This document shows, in pieces, positions 24,241 through 32,351 of a stretch of 32,351 nt of DNA. The stretch is from Aigarchaeota archaeon (GTDB taxonomy: Archaea; Thermoproteota; Nitrososphaeria_A; Caldarchaeales; Wolframiiraptoraceae): contig JANXDW010000024.1 in assembly GCA_025058515.1 (NCBI GenBank), forward strand, positions 1 through 32,351, read 5' to 3'. The notes under the pieces are model-generated. The model ran no database searches and was not told the origin of the DNA. It saw nothing but the letters and a program-made list of their open reading frames with translations. The position numbers were made by a program, and so were the translations under genes. Within the stretch, counting starts at the first letter, position 1. Every line of letters starts with the position of its first letter.

Positions 24241-24806
24241 AATTGATAAAAATGAATCTATCGACACATCATAAAAGACACTTATTAAAGCATATGGCTA
24301 TAGCACCTAAAGGTCTTCTAAGATATTATGTACTTGAATTATTATCTGGGAATCCTATGTCCGGCTCGGAGATCATGAATAAGATTGAAGAAGCTAGTGG
24401 AGGATTGTGGAGACCGAGTCCTGGATCAATCTATCCACTACTTGAGTGGTTGAGAGATAAAGGGTATGTAAAAGTAGCTACCTCTCAAGAGACTGGAGTA
24501 AAACAATATGCACTAACTGATAAAGGTCGAAGGTTCTTAGAAGAACAGAGAGAGGTAAAAATATTCTTGAGAAAGACTTGGAGATTCTTCGCTCCTCATT
24601 TCCTCGACCTACTTTATCTGAGAATGATGAAGGATGAACGTCGTGAGTTAGTGGAGACCATCAAGTATTTTTTACAAACATTCGTAGATCTAGAGAATAG
24701 AATATTAGAGGAGAACTCTAGGGAATACGTAGGAGATATCATAAGGATCCTGAGGAATGCAGCTGATGAACTCAATGAAGTAAAGAAGAAGATTGGAGGG
24801 GTCTAG
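24228..24806 (+). CDS. PadR family transcriptional regulator
   Basis: The winged helix is clear: GLLRYYVLELLSGNPMSGSEIMNKI (helices 1-2), GGLWRPSPGSIYPLLEWLRDKGYV (recognition helix with the PadR 'P-S-x-G-x-I-Y-P-x-L' motif), and a wing ending KQYALTDKGRRFL. The ~95-residue C-terminal helical part mediates dimerisation. The track start at 24228 is kept, but ATG 24252 (MNLSTHHKRH) fits the predicted transcript start better. The stop is directly followed by the ATG of an exporter ATPase, with the ribosome site GGAGGGG inside its 3' end. It is probably a local repressor responding to an exported toxic compound. Confidence 0.9.
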   Translation: MMISKLIKMNLSTHHKRHLLKHMAIAPKGLLRYYVLELLSGNPMSGSEIMNKIEEASGGLWRPSPGSIYPLLEWLRDKGYVKVATSQETGVKQYALTDKGRRFLEEQREVKIFLRKTWRFFAPHFLDLLYLRMMKDERRELVETIKYFLQTFVDLENRILEENSREYVGDIIRILRNAADELNEVKKKIGGV

Positions 24807-25811
24807 ATGGCGAAAGACGTGATAATTGTTGATAATTTAACAAAGATCTTTGATAAGAACTTGGTAGCGGTAGACCATATCAGTTTCACTGTTAAAGAAG
24901 GAGAAGTATTCGGCTTGTTGGGTCCTAATGGAGCAGGCAAAACTACAACTATCAATATGTTGGTAACAGTCTTAAAACCTACGGAAGGTAGAGCATCAAT
25001 ACTAGGTTACGACATAGTAAAGCAAGCTAGCATAGTTAGAAGACTCATAGGCGTAGTACCTCAAGACTATACGGCTGATGAAGATTTAACCGGCTACGAA
25101 AACATAATCCTATGCGGAGACCTCTACGGCATACCTAGAGAAGTCTCTAAGAAGACTGCTCTAGAACTTCTAGAATTCCTAGGGCTCATGAAGTTTAAAG
25201 ATAAGAAGGTTGAGACTTACTCAGGAGGGATGAGGAGAAGACTTGAACTAGCATGTGGGTTAGTGAACAAGCCTAAAGTCTTATTTTTAGATGAGCCTAC
25301 TCTTGGTTTAGATGTCCAAACTAGAGCTGCTATATGGGAGTACATCAAGAGATTGAGAGAAGAATATAATATGACCATTCTCATGACAACCCACTACATG
25401 GAGGAAGCTGATAATCTATGCGATAGAATAGCCATAATCGATCATGGAAAGATAGTCGTGATGGGATCTCCTGAAGAATTAAAGAATAGTATTGGGAGCG
25501 ATGTTGTAGAGGTTGAGATTAAAGAGAAAGATGATATCTTAGATATGATCCAGAAAATTGAGTACGTGAAAGATGTTAAGAAAGTAGGAGAGTCTTCCTA
25601 TTTAATTAGGTTGGAGAATGGAGAAAGAACTGCACCTGAGATTATTGAATTTATCAGAGATAGTGGGCTTCACGTTGTAAAGCTCTCTCTCCGTAAACCT
25701 AGTCTAGATGAAGTCTTCTTAACCTACACGGGTAGAGCGATAAGAGATATTGAAGAGAGTAGGGAATCTCTTATGACCCGTAGGATTTTACTGAGGAGGG
25801 CTAGAGGATGA
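24807..25811 (+). CDS. ABC exporter ATP-binding protein (DrrA/CcmA-like)
   Basis: A single 334-residue nucleotide-binding subunit. Walker A is GPNGAGKTTTINML, Q-loop VVPQDYTADEDLTGYENI, signature YSGGMRRRLELACGL, Walker B VLFLDEPTLGLD, and the switch histidine is in MTTHYMEEAD. The C-terminal ~90 residues form the extra domain of the daunorubicin-resistance DrrA subfamily (VEVEIKEKDDILDMIQKI, then LSLRKPSLDEVFLTYTGR). It is expected to dimerise and drive the ABC-2 permease encoded next, whose start overlaps by ATGA. Confidence 0.92.
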   Translation: MAKDVIIVDNLTKIFDKNLVAVDHISFTVKEGEVFGLLGPNGAGKTTTINMLVTVLKPTEGRASILGYDIVKQASIVRRLIGVVPQDYTADEDLTGYENIILCGDLYGIPREVSKKTALELLEFLGLMKFKDKKVETYSGGMRRRLELACGLVNKPKVLFLDEPTLGLDVQTRAAIWEYIKRLREEYNMTILMTTHYMEEADNLCDRIAIIDHGKIVVMGSPEELKNSIGSDVVEVEIKEKDDILDMIQKIEYVKDVKKVGESSYLIRLENGERTAPEIIEFIRDSGLHVVKLSLRKPSLDEVFLTYTGRAIRDIEESRESLMTRRILLRRARG

Positions 25812-26773
25812 AGATAGAATCCTACTCTCAACCTGTTTTTAAGAGTATACTTCAAGGACTATTCGCACTAATGAATAGAGAACTTAAGAAATGGATTAAA
25901 GAACCGATAATACTATTGATGGCAGTCCTACAGCCTATTATGTGGATGGTCTTATTTGGAAAATCTATGAATATTGGAGCAATCTTTTCAGCCAACACTT
26001 TTAAGAATATAAATCTACCTGACCTAAAGATACCTGGAGAACTTGTAAATCCACCTATCGATGGATTGATAACCATCCCCGGCTCTATCCTCTCAGAAAA
26101 TATTGAGAATCTTCTCTCAATTATTGGAGGTCAAGCATTAGAGAACGTATTCGGTATCTCAGACTACTTTAGCTATCTAGCGGTCGGTATGATCTCAATG
26201 ATAACGATATTTACTTCAACTTTTAGCGGTATGTCCATAGTCTGGGATAGAAGACTCGGTTTTCTATACAAAGTCTTAAGCACCCCAGTTCCAAGACCTG
26301 CAATACTCTTCTCAAAAGTATTAAATGCTGCTATTAGATCGATCTTTCAGTCAACTATTGTTTTTGGGTTAGCGATCTTGCTAGGAGTAAGATTTAGCCC
26401 TTCATTTAGTTTAATCAACTTACTAGGAATCTATCTTGCAATCTTTCTCTTCTCAATAGGATTATCATCCCTCTTCGTAGCCCTCGCCTTAAGATCTACG
26501 AGACACGAAACCCAGATAGCAGTAGTAAACTTGACCACAATGCCTTTGATGTTTACCAGTAATGCATTTTTCCCTACTTCCCTGATGCCTGACTGGCTTC
26601 AAACTATAGCTAAAATAAATCCAGTTAGTTACATGACAGATGCATTACGTCAGCTTACAATCTACTCAATGGATGTACCTATACTTCTCCTCGACTTTAC
26701 GTATCTAGCACTTTTCGCTACCTCTCTCTCAGTATTAGGAATGACTCTTGCATGGAGATTCTTAGTAAGATAG
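25808..26773 (+). CDS. ABC-2 type exporter permease (DrrB-like)
   Basis: A 321-residue membrane protein with six segments: the first around IILLMAVLQPIMWMVLFG, then a large external loop (residues ~50-115), then five more. The ABC-2 hallmark before the last segment is present as FPTSLMPDWLQTIAKINPVSYMTDALR. It overlaps the ATPase stop by four bases (ATGA) and completes the PadR-DrrA-DrrB operon. The substrate is unknown; relatives export antibiotics, lipids or glycans. Confidence 0.9.
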   Translation: MKIESYSQPVFKSILQGLFALMNRELKKWIKEPIILLMAVLQPIMWMVLFGKSMNIGAIFSANTFKNINLPDLKIPGELVNPPIDGLITIPGSILSENIENLLSIIGGQALENVFGISDYFSYLAVGMISMITIFTSTFSGMSIVWDRRLGFLYKVLSTPVPRPAILFSKVLNAAIRSIFQSTIVFGLAILLGVRFSPSFSLINLLGIYLAIFLFSIGLSSLFVALALRSTRHETQIAVVNLTTMPLMFTSNAFFPTSLMPDWLQTIAKINPVSYMTDALRQLTIYSMDVPILLLDFTYLALFATSLSVLGMTLAWRFLVR

Positions 26774-26991
26774 GTTTGGAAGCGTTCTATAAAGAAGCTA
26801 AGCCATTTTCTTACCTTAATCAATATAAATTATAGAAAAAGCATTAGATCTAGATAAGACCTTTCCTAGTTTTATTCATAATCTAAAAACTATGAGAAAG
26901 CTTGGAAGCCGATAGATTTATTATTAATGATTAGGTTTTAGTGAGTAAAATAGCTCATCCTTATTAGAAAGGTATATAATGTATTGAAAAC

Positions 26992-27013
26992 ATTTATATC
27001 TACACTATAGTGT
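26992..27013 (+). promoter_or_regulatory. TATA-like box and 12-bp perfect palindrome before the BMP importer operon
   Basis: ATTTATATC (26992-27000) is a TATA-like box. The palindrome ACACTATAGTGT (27002-27013) follows at once and lies between it and the predicted transcript start (~27022). This is the classical position for a repressor operator. The gene starts at GTG 27034. Confidence 0.45.
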
Positions 27014-27033
27014 TTATGAGTCCGTGAAGAGAA

Positions 27034-28563
27034 GTGAAGCCTGATGCTCCAATTCTTGAAGTGAGAGGGGTTACGAAAAGATTTCCTGGAGGTGTTGTTG
27101 CTCTAGACAAAGTAGATATCGAGATAAGAGCAGGAGAGATTCACGCAATCTTAGGAGAAAATGGTGCAGGTAAGACAACTTTGATGAATATTCTTTTCGG
27201 AGTATTACAACCTGATGAAGGAGAGATCTATATTCATGGTAAGAAGGTTAGATTTAGATCTCCACTAGACGCAATGAACATGGGGATAGGGATGGTCCAC
27301 CAGCTTAGAAAGTTGATACCAGCTCACACAGTGCTTGAGAATATTATACTCGGTCATCCGAAGACTGGAAAGATCCTAAACTTAAAGAAGGCGAGAGAAG
27401 AAGTTGAATCACTTTGTAAAAGATATGGTTTTAATCTAGACCTTGATGCAAGAGTTTGGCAACTATCTGCAGGTGAGCAACAAGTAGTAGAGATAGTGAG
27501 AGCTCTATACCGTGGTGCGAGAATTCTTATCCTCGATGAGCCGACCTCGGTTCTAACACCTCTAGAGATTGAAGCTCTCTTAAAATCTATGAAGGCCATG
27601 GCAAAAGAAGAGATAGCTACCATACCATTCGTTACCCATAAGTTGCCAGAAGTTTTTGCTGTTAGCGATAGAGTAACTATCTTGAGACGTGGAAAAGTAG
27701 TGAAGAAGATTGAGACGAGGGAGGCCACAATTAAAGCTCTTGCTGAATACATGGTTGGTAGAGAAGTTCTCTTCAAATTAGATAAACCTCAAGTGAAAAT
27801 AGGAGATGAAATATTGAGAGTAGAGAACCTTTCAGCTATGAGTGATAAGGGAGTTCTAGCACTGAAAGGAGTCTCTTTCTCTATAAGAGAAGGTGAAATA
27901 TTTGGGATTGCAGGGATTAGCGGTAATGGTCAACAAGAGTTAGCTGAAGTCATAGCAGGTCTAAGAAAACCAGTAAGTGGTAAAGTAATCTTTCAAGGTC
28001 GGGATATAACTCATTTATCTGTTCTTGAAAGAATGAAGATTGGGATAGGGTATATACCTCCAGAACGGTTAGGGGTTGGAGCTATAGGAGCTTTCTCACT
28101 AGCTGATAACATTCTGATGAGCATCTATTTCGACCCCGAGTTTTCTACAAAAGGATTCTTGAATTATAAGAAGATCCGAGATTATGCAAAAAAGATCGTT
28201 TCTGAGTTTGAGATAGTCGCTCCAAGTATTGATACAAAGGCAGCCCATCTCTCAGGTGGAAATCTTCAAAGATTGATTCTAGGTCGTATCATCCCTAGAA
28301 CCTCTAAGCTCCTAATTGCTAACTCGCCTACAGTCGGTCTAGATGTTGCAGCAACAGAAGCTGTTAGAAGCAGGTTACTAGCATGTAAGAAAGAAGGCAT
28401 GGGCATCCTCTTTATCTCCGAGGATCTAGATGAAGTTTTAGAAGTGAGTGATAAGATAGCACCAATATATGAAGGAAGGTTTGTAAAGATCCTCCCAGCA
28501 GAAGAAGCTAGAAAAGAAGAGGTTGGAGCAATGATGGCTGGAGCGATCCCAGGAGGGAGTTAA
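27034..28563 (+). CDS. BMP-type nucleoside ABC importer, duplicated ATP-binding protein
   Basis: The 509-residue protein has two ABC domains, as in the RbsA/YufO class. Domain 1 has Walker A GENGAGKTTLMNIL, Q-loop MVHQLRKLIP, signature LSAGEQQVVEI, Walker B ILILDEPTSVL and FVTHKLPEV. Domain 2 has a degenerate Walker A (GISGNGQQELAEVIAG), signature LSGGNLQRLILGR and a Walker B LLIANSPTVGLDVAA lacking the usual acidic pair. This asymmetry (one active site) is normal for the class. The start is GTG 27034 after GAAGAGAA. It is followed by two permease genes with junctions of 0 and ~4 nt. Confidence 0.9.
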   Translation: MKPDAPILEVRGVTKRFPGGVVALDKVDIEIRAGEIHAILGENGAGKTTLMNILFGVLQPDEGEIYIHGKKVRFRSPLDAMNMGIGMVHQLRKLIPAHTVLENIILGHPKTGKILNLKKAREEVESLCKRYGFNLDLDARVWQLSAGEQQVVEIVRALYRGARILILDEPTSVLTPLEIEALLKSMKAMAKEEIATIPFVTHKLPEVFAVSDRVTILRRGKVVKKIETREATIKALAEYMVGREVLFKLDKPQVKIGDEILRVENLSAMSDKGVLALKGVSFSIREGEIFGIAGISGNGQQELAEVIAGLRKPVSGKVIFQGRDITHLSVLERMKIGIGYIPPERLGVGAIGAFSLADNILMSIYFDPEFSTKGFLNYKKIRDYAKKIVSEFEIVAPSIDTKAAHLSGGNLQRLILGRIIPRTSKLLIANSPTVGLDVAATEAVRSRLLACKKEGMGILFISEDLDEVLEVSDKIAPIYEGRFVKILPAEEARKEEVGAMMAGAIPGGS

Positions 28564-29649
28564 ATGGTCTATATACAGATTCCAAAACTAAAACGTGAAA
28601 GAATAGTAGTATTAACAGGAAGAGAAGCCGTCTCTATATCTGTATTATCATTAGCGGTAGCCTTTATCGTGTTCAGCGGCTTCTTGATGTACGAGGGAGC
28701 CGACCCGATTGAAGCGTATAGAAACATATTCTCATTTGCATTTGACCAAAAACTCGGGTTATCTACAACTCTACACAGAGGATTCTTCATACTTTTTGCA
28801 ACTCTAGCATTTATAATTCCAATGAGAGCTGGTCTTTGGAATGTTGGAATGGAAGGACAGTTCTATCTTGGAACTATAGGCGCCTTCGCAGTTGCATATA
28901 CTCTACCAACTCTCCACCCTGGAATCTTAATCCCGCTAATGCTCTTGGCAGGAGCTCTATTTGGTGCATTTTATGGAGCTTTAGCAGGATTCTTAAGAGG
29001 AAAGCTAAATGTAAATGAAGTAGTAACTACGCTCATGTTGAACAACATCGCTTTCTGGTTGGTGTACTTGCTGACAGTAGGAGGGCCATGGGCTGGCATC
29101 GCTGAATCTACGAGTAGACCTCTTCCAGCATCTGCTCACGCACCCATTATCTTAAATACTCCTTTCACTAGCTTCCTCGTAATCGGGATAGCTGTTATAC
29201 TCTACATCTTCCTCAAGTATTCATCTATTGGATACCAGATCCGGGTTCTCGGCAACAGCCCAGCTGCAGCTAAGCATATTGGGATAAGTGCACCTAAGAT
29301 AACAGTTTTAGTAATGGCGTTAGGAGGAGCTATAGCAGGTCTCTCAGGATACCATATGTGGGCTGGAGACCCAGCTTTCTTCATGATCCCGAGACCTGAA
29401 GCTTACAAAGCTATCGCAGACCTTACTTATTGGGGGTTGATAATAGGGTTGATCTGCTTACTCAACTCCATAGCTGCGATTCCGTTATCCGTTTTTATCG
29501 GGTCTATACTAGTAGGATCTACAGTCCTCGTTAGAAGACTTAGGTTACCCTTTGGACTCGATGTCCTCTTTCTAGGAATAATCTCTCTCACTTTCGTCGC
29601 TTTCCAGTTCTTCCATTACTATAGAATCAAGATAAAGAGGAGGGAATAA
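28564..29649 (+). CDS. BMP-type nucleoside ABC importer permease 1 (YufP/NupP-like)
   Basis: A 361-residue BPD_transp_2 permease with about ten membrane segments. GLWNVGMEGQFYLGTIGAFAVAY is the family 'N-x-G-x-E-G-Q' motif, and EVVTTLMLNNIAFWLVY and RVLGNSPAAAKHIGIS (the coupling-helix region with the G-N-x-x-A-A pattern) follow. The ATG directly follows the ATPase stop, with GGAGGGAG as ribosome site inside the ATPase 3' end. It partners with the next gene as the heterodimeric channel. Confidence 0.9.
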   Translation: MVYIQIPKLKRERIVVLTGREAVSISVLSLAVAFIVFSGFLMYEGADPIEAYRNIFSFAFDQKLGLSTTLHRGFFILFATLAFIIPMRAGLWNVGMEGQFYLGTIGAFAVAYTLPTLHPGILIPLMLLAGALFGAFYGALAGFLRGKLNVNEVVTTLMLNNIAFWLVYLLTVGGPWAGIAESTSRPLPASAHAPIILNTPFTSFLVIGIAVILYIFLKYSSIGYQIRVLGNSPAAAKHIGISAPKITVLVMALGGAIAGLSGYHMWAGDPAFFMIPRPEAYKAIADLTYWGLIIGLICLLNSIAAIPLSVFIGSILVGSTVLVRRLRLPFGLDVLFLGIISLTFVAFQFFHYYRIKIKRRE

Positions 29650-29653
29650 GGTT

Positions 29654-30532
29654 ATGTGGCCCTTCATTATAAGATCTCTTGAAGTTGCGACGATCCTTTT
29701 ACTTGCAGCAATAGGAGAACTACTGACTCAGCGTTCAGGTGTGTTAAACGTCGGTATAGAGGGTTTGATGCTCCTCGGAGCTGCCTCAGGCTTCTTAACA
29801 GCTATGATATGGGGTCTCATCCCAGGTTACTTAGCCGGCTTGCTTATAGGAGCTCTCTTTGGTCTTCTACATGCTATCCTCTCGATTACATTAAGAGTTA
29901 ATCAAGTGGTAAGCGGGATGGGTGTATGGCTCTTCGCCATGGGCTTCGTAACCTATTGGGCAGATAGATACTCTGGTCCACTACCTCCATGGGTTACCTC
30001 AATCCGCGTCTACGGTCTCTCGCCCATCTTCTTCCTCGCAATAATCACAGTAGTTGTAATCTGGTTCATACTTTCAAAAACCCACCTAGGATTAAAGATA
30101 AGATCTACTGGAGAAAATCCATTTGCAGCAGAGGTCTCCGGTGTAAAAGTAATGAGGATCCGGTATATATGTACGATAACTGGTGGAGCACTAGCCGGTC
30201 TAGCAGGAGCATTCTTATCTCTAACATATCTAGGGATCTGGAGTCATCTTCCAACAAAAGGTTTAGGATGGATAGCATTCGCTCTCGTCATGTTCTCATT
30301 ATGGAGACCTTTCATACTATTAGGTGGCGCTCTACTCTTCGGCTTCGTTTGGCAGTTCGCGATCTCTCCCGAGACCATATACGCAGGAATACCTGCACCT
30401 CTACCAATATTAAGAATGCTTCCATTCATCATTACGATCATCTTGCTAATCATAATCTCATCTGAACGATTTAGAAGAAAGTGGTGGCTAGCGAGACCCG
30501 AAGCTCTCGGAGTACCCTACATCAAAGAATAA
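29654..30532 (+). CDS. BMP-type nucleoside ABC importer permease 2 (YufQ/NupQ-like)
   Basis: A 292-residue BPD_transp_2 permease. QRSGVLNVGIEGLMLLGAASG carries the N-x-G-x-E-G motif, VNQVVSGMGVWLFAMGFV is the central segment, and RSTGENPFAAEVSGVKV is the coupling helix. About eight to ten membrane segments. It starts 4 nt after permease 1 and ends the operon. The binding protein is not downstream on the same strand but is encoded convergently. Confidence 0.9.
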   Translation: MWPFIIRSLEVATILLLAAIGELLTQRSGVLNVGIEGLMLLGAASGFLTAMIWGLIPGYLAGLLIGALFGLLHAILSITLRVNQVVSGMGVWLFAMGFVTYWADRYSGPLPPWVTSIRVYGLSPIFFLAIITVVVIWFILSKTHLGLKIRSTGENPFAAEVSGVKVMRIRYICTITGGALAGLAGAFLSLTYLGIWSHLPTKGLGWIAFALVMFSLWRPFILLGGALLFGFVWQFAISPETIYAGIPAPLPILRMLPFIITIILLIIISSERFRRKWWLARPEALGVPYIKE

Positions 30533-30574
30533 AATAGAAAAAATTATTTTATACTATATTTAATTTTTATCTTC

Positions 30575-30588
30575 TTTCTTTAAAGAAA
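30575..30588. terminator. Bidirectional terminator region between convergent permease and BMP genes
   Basis: TTTCTTTAAAGAAA is a perfect 14-bp palindrome set in T-rich runs on both strands (TTTTTAT on plus, ATTTTTC on minus) within the 93-bp gap of two convergent genes. Confidence 0.45.
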
Positions 30589-30625
30589 AATATGGGAAAA
30601 GATAGGGAGATAAATTTTGAAAGAT

Positions 30626-32026
30626 CTACTTAACTAGAACTATGCCATCTAGTTGGAAGTTAAGTTTTCCGAGGAGCCAATCATCGGTAGGCATTACTCC
30701 AGCCGGTTTAACCACAGTGCCTTTAGGTGGTACTTCTAATCCTAATTCTGGTATCGGCACTCCTTCTCCACTACTAACGAGCTCATTTTCAGAGAACGGG
30801 TCATAAGCACCTATAAGCATCTGTGTCCTCCTCCTATCAATCAACTTAAGAATATCCTCAGAGATTAAGCGTTTTGCCTTCGGGCTGATCGCATCGAGAC
30901 CAATCTTTTTATCATTCTGGAGGTCAACTGCTGGTAGAATAGTCTGTCCAGGCACCCATGGGTTATCGCTTGGCAAGGATATGTGATGATTCATTCCGAG
31001 GAAGATCAATCTATCAGGATGTTTTGTACCTGCTAAATATTCTTTCAATATGTGATAGAATAGTACTTCCCATCTTGTATCGAATGAGATAGCCACTGTA
31101 TCTGTTGACCCCCATCCATAGAGCCCAACTATATCGGAATCTTTTCCTACGAACCATATCTTTCTCTCTTCAGCAACCTTTAGAGGTTCGACTGAGTCTG
31201 TGTAGTGGGTTAGAACGTCAACTCCGAGATCAACTAGAGCTTGTGAGACCTCTCTCTCCTTAGGTGGGTCATACCACTCTCCTACATACTTAATGTACAG
31301 AGTAGCTCTTGGGTTAGCTTCTTTAATGCCTAGATAGAATGCCGCCATCCTTCTCCAGTTTTGAACACATGCAGGACCTACTGCAATCCCAATCTTGTTA
31401 GTCTGAGTAATCGCTCCCGCTATAAGCCCTTCTAAGTACATTGCTTGATATTGTCGTACGAAGACTCTGAGGAAGTTTCTTTGAGAAGATATATCGCTTC
31501 CAACTATCCCGAGGAAGTATACATCTGGATATTCTGGTGCTACTCTATGGAATGATGGGATCGCTGCAGGCTCCCAACTACCAAATATGATGTTTGCTCC
31601 ACTAACTGTAATTAAGTCTTTAGCTGAAGAGATCGGATCCTTCCCCTTCAATACTACTCCTTCATCATAGACATAGTCAAACCATGGATAGAGCTGTTTC
31701 AATCGCTCAGCAGCTTTAACCTGTCTTCCATCCCATGTTGAACCTTCAACATATCCACCCAAGACCATCCCCATTACAACTTTCAACCCTTTTACAACTT
31801 CTACTGTCTTAGTCTGGGTAACCGTTGTAGGGACAGTTACCGTACCAGCACCTACAGTAACGGTCTTCGTCTCTGGTACCGCTGTTGCGCTACCTGCATA
31901 GTATCCTGCAGCACCGGCTACTACTCCTGCTACTACAACTCCAGCAGCAACTTTACCAGCTGTCGAGAGAGCTTCTCTTCGAGAAAGTTTTCTAAAAGAT
32001 TTCTGATCTCTTTCTTCTTTTATCAT
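30626..32026 (-). CDS. BMP family (PnrA/Med-like) ABC importer substrate-binding protein
   Basis: A 466-residue exported binding protein. The N-terminus has a twin-arginine-like motif KLSRREALS (R16, R17) before an Ala/Val/Gly-rich hydrophobic segment, then a Thr/Val-rich linker (TVTVPTTVTQTKTVEV) typical of archaeal surface-tethered binding proteins. The mature part shows the Bmp fold: KVVMGMVLGGYVEGSTWDGR, then NIIFGSWEPAAIPSF, then GLIAGAITQTNKIGIAVG, and GVDVLTHYTDS. Relatives bind purine nucleosides or related solutes. An AAAACTTTATATTC box 29 nt upstream makes it nearly leaderless, with its own promoter. It surely serves the convergent importer genes. Confidence 0.88.
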   Translation of the reverse strand: MIKEERDQKSFRKLSRREALSTAGKVAAGVVVAGVVAGAAGYYAGSATAVPETKTVTVGAGTVTVPTTVTQTKTVEVVKGLKVVMGMVLGGYVEGSTWDGRQVKAAERLKQLYPWFDYVYDEGVVLKGKDPISSAKDLITVSGANIIFGSWEPAAIPSFHRVAPEYPDVYFLGIVGSDISSQRNFLRVFVRQYQAMYLEGLIAGAITQTNKIGIAVGPACVQNWRRMAAFYLGIKEANPRATLYIKYVGEWYDPPKEREVSQALVDLGVDVLTHYTDSVEPLKVAEERKIWFVGKDSDIVGLYGWGSTDTVAISFDTRWEVLFYHILKEYLAGTKHPDRLIFLGMNHHISLPSDNPWVPGQTILPAVDLQNDKKIGLDAISPKAKRLISEDILKLIDRRRTQMLIGAYDPFSENELVSSGEGVPIPELGLEVPPKGTVVKPAGVMPTDDWLLGKLNFQLDGIVLVK

Positions 32027-32047
32027 ATTCTTTATTATTAGTCTGGT

Positions 32048-32061
32048 GAATATAAAGTTTT
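32048..32061 (-). promoter_or_regulatory. BRE/TATA-like box for the BMP gene
   Basis: On minus this reads AAAACTTTATATTC, centred ~32055, 29 nt before the ATG at 32026. A 10-bp palindrome TATACGTATA (32089-32098) lies further upstream, between this and the divergent gene. Confidence 0.45.
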
Positions 32062-32159
32062 ATTATGCATTATTATTTTGGAATAACCTATACGTATAAT
32101 TATTACGGTAGACTAATTGGCGAACATTTAAAATACAGCTTAGGATTATTAGGAGGGTG

Positions 32160-32351
32160 ATGTTGCTTCTATGTCATTGTATATTAAATGTTAATTCTAG
32201 AGCTCCTGGTATTGCTCGTTGGAAGAATGTAGTTAAACCTGTCTGGGATATTATGAGAAGAGAAGGTTACCAATTTATACAGCTTCCATGTCCTGAAGCA
32301 TTCTACCTTGGTTTAAGGAGGTGGTGGTTTGTTAAAGAACAATACTCTAAT
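32160..32351 (+). CDS. TudS-related (CD3072-like) putative desulfidase, N-terminal part (3' truncated by window edge)
   Basis: The frame opens at ATG 32160, with AGGAGG (32151-32156) four bases before it and TTTAAAAT (~32127) as a TATA-like box, and stays open to the window end; the ORF track omits it because it has no stop. The peptide begins MLLLCHCILNVNSRAPG, then IQLPCPEAFYLGLRRW and KEQYSN. The early cysteine/asparagine motif and the 'Q-L-P-C-P-E' with 'Y-L-G-L-x-R-W' match TudS-related desulfidase-like proteins as I remember them. TudS enzymes remove sulfur from thiouracil with a [4Fe-4S] cluster. About 64 residues are visible; the rest is needed to confirm the cysteines. Confidence 0.6.
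   Translation, partial: MLLLCHCILNVNSRAPGIARWKNVVKPVWDIMRREGYQFIQLPCPEAFYLGLRRWWFVKEQYSN

Noticed and set aside
1-32351. CRISPR arrays, insertion sequences, rRNA genes, prophage modules
   Set aside because: No regularly spaced repeats, transposase motifs, terminal repeats, rRNA cores or viral structural genes were seen anywhere in the window.

Overview
The window reads as a chromosomal segment of a thermophilic archaeon of the Thermoproteota (TACK) lineage. The support is gene content: a family B DNA polymerase of the crenarchaeal PolB1/Dpo1 type, gins23 overlapping mcm, Hel308, an aKMT-like protein methyltransferase, a tRNA-Gly with a short intron in the anticodon loop, and promoters of the BRE/TATA kind placed 24-31 nt before starts, many of them nearly leaderless. 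The DNA is AT-rich apart from two GC-richer islands: the tRNA gene and a strongly folded element near 1.35-1.56 kb. I cannot fix the genus from sequence alone.

Layout. 1-2.3 kb: the 3' end of a MoeA-family gene, an orphan PD-(D/E)XK-type nuclease candidate, a candidate structured RNA of about 210 nt (most likely minus strand, convergent with the nuclease and overlapping its 3' end), and two tandem stand-alone Lrp/AsnC ligand-binding (RAM) proteins behind a perfect inverted repeat. 2.4-7.3 kb: an MFS exporter, then a minus-strand operon dcd > HhH-GPD DNA glycosylase > radical SAM enzyme, with an SplB-family radical SAM gene diverging from it. 7.3-11.1 kb: an unknown secreted or membrane-anchored protein, CorA, an EamA transporter and a DUF1152 protein, all minus strand. 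11.2-15.0 kb: an aKMT-like methyltransferase, a DUF401 membrane protein, an FlK-like hotdog thioesterase and a P5C-dehydrogenase-like aldehyde dehydrogenase. 15.2-23.4 kb: a replication and repair block with PolB1, Hel308, MCM and Gins23 on the minus strand, plus a plus-strand dual-specificity phosphatase. 23.5-26.8 kb: tRNA-Gly(UCC), a small membrane protein, and a PadR regulator leading a DrrAB-type ABC exporter operon. 27.0-32.0 kb: a BMP-type nucleoside ABC importer (ATPase and two permeases on +, binding protein on - and convergent). The window ends in the start of a TudS-related desulfidase-like gene.

The most unusual object is the folded element at 1348-1558. A closing stem in three segments encloses three hairpins, and two of the hairpin loops share a perfect 9-base complementarity (a kissing loop or an alternative pairing). 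A TATA/BRE-like box sits at the right distance for minus-strand transcription starting at the closing stem. It lacks the signatures of RNase P RNA, SRP RNA and 5S rRNA. I see it as an undescribed structured RNA candidate. Everything else is recognisable housekeeping or transport, with a few notable contexts such as the dcd-glycosylase-radical SAM operon and operator-like repeats at the RAM, PadR and BMP-importer promoters.
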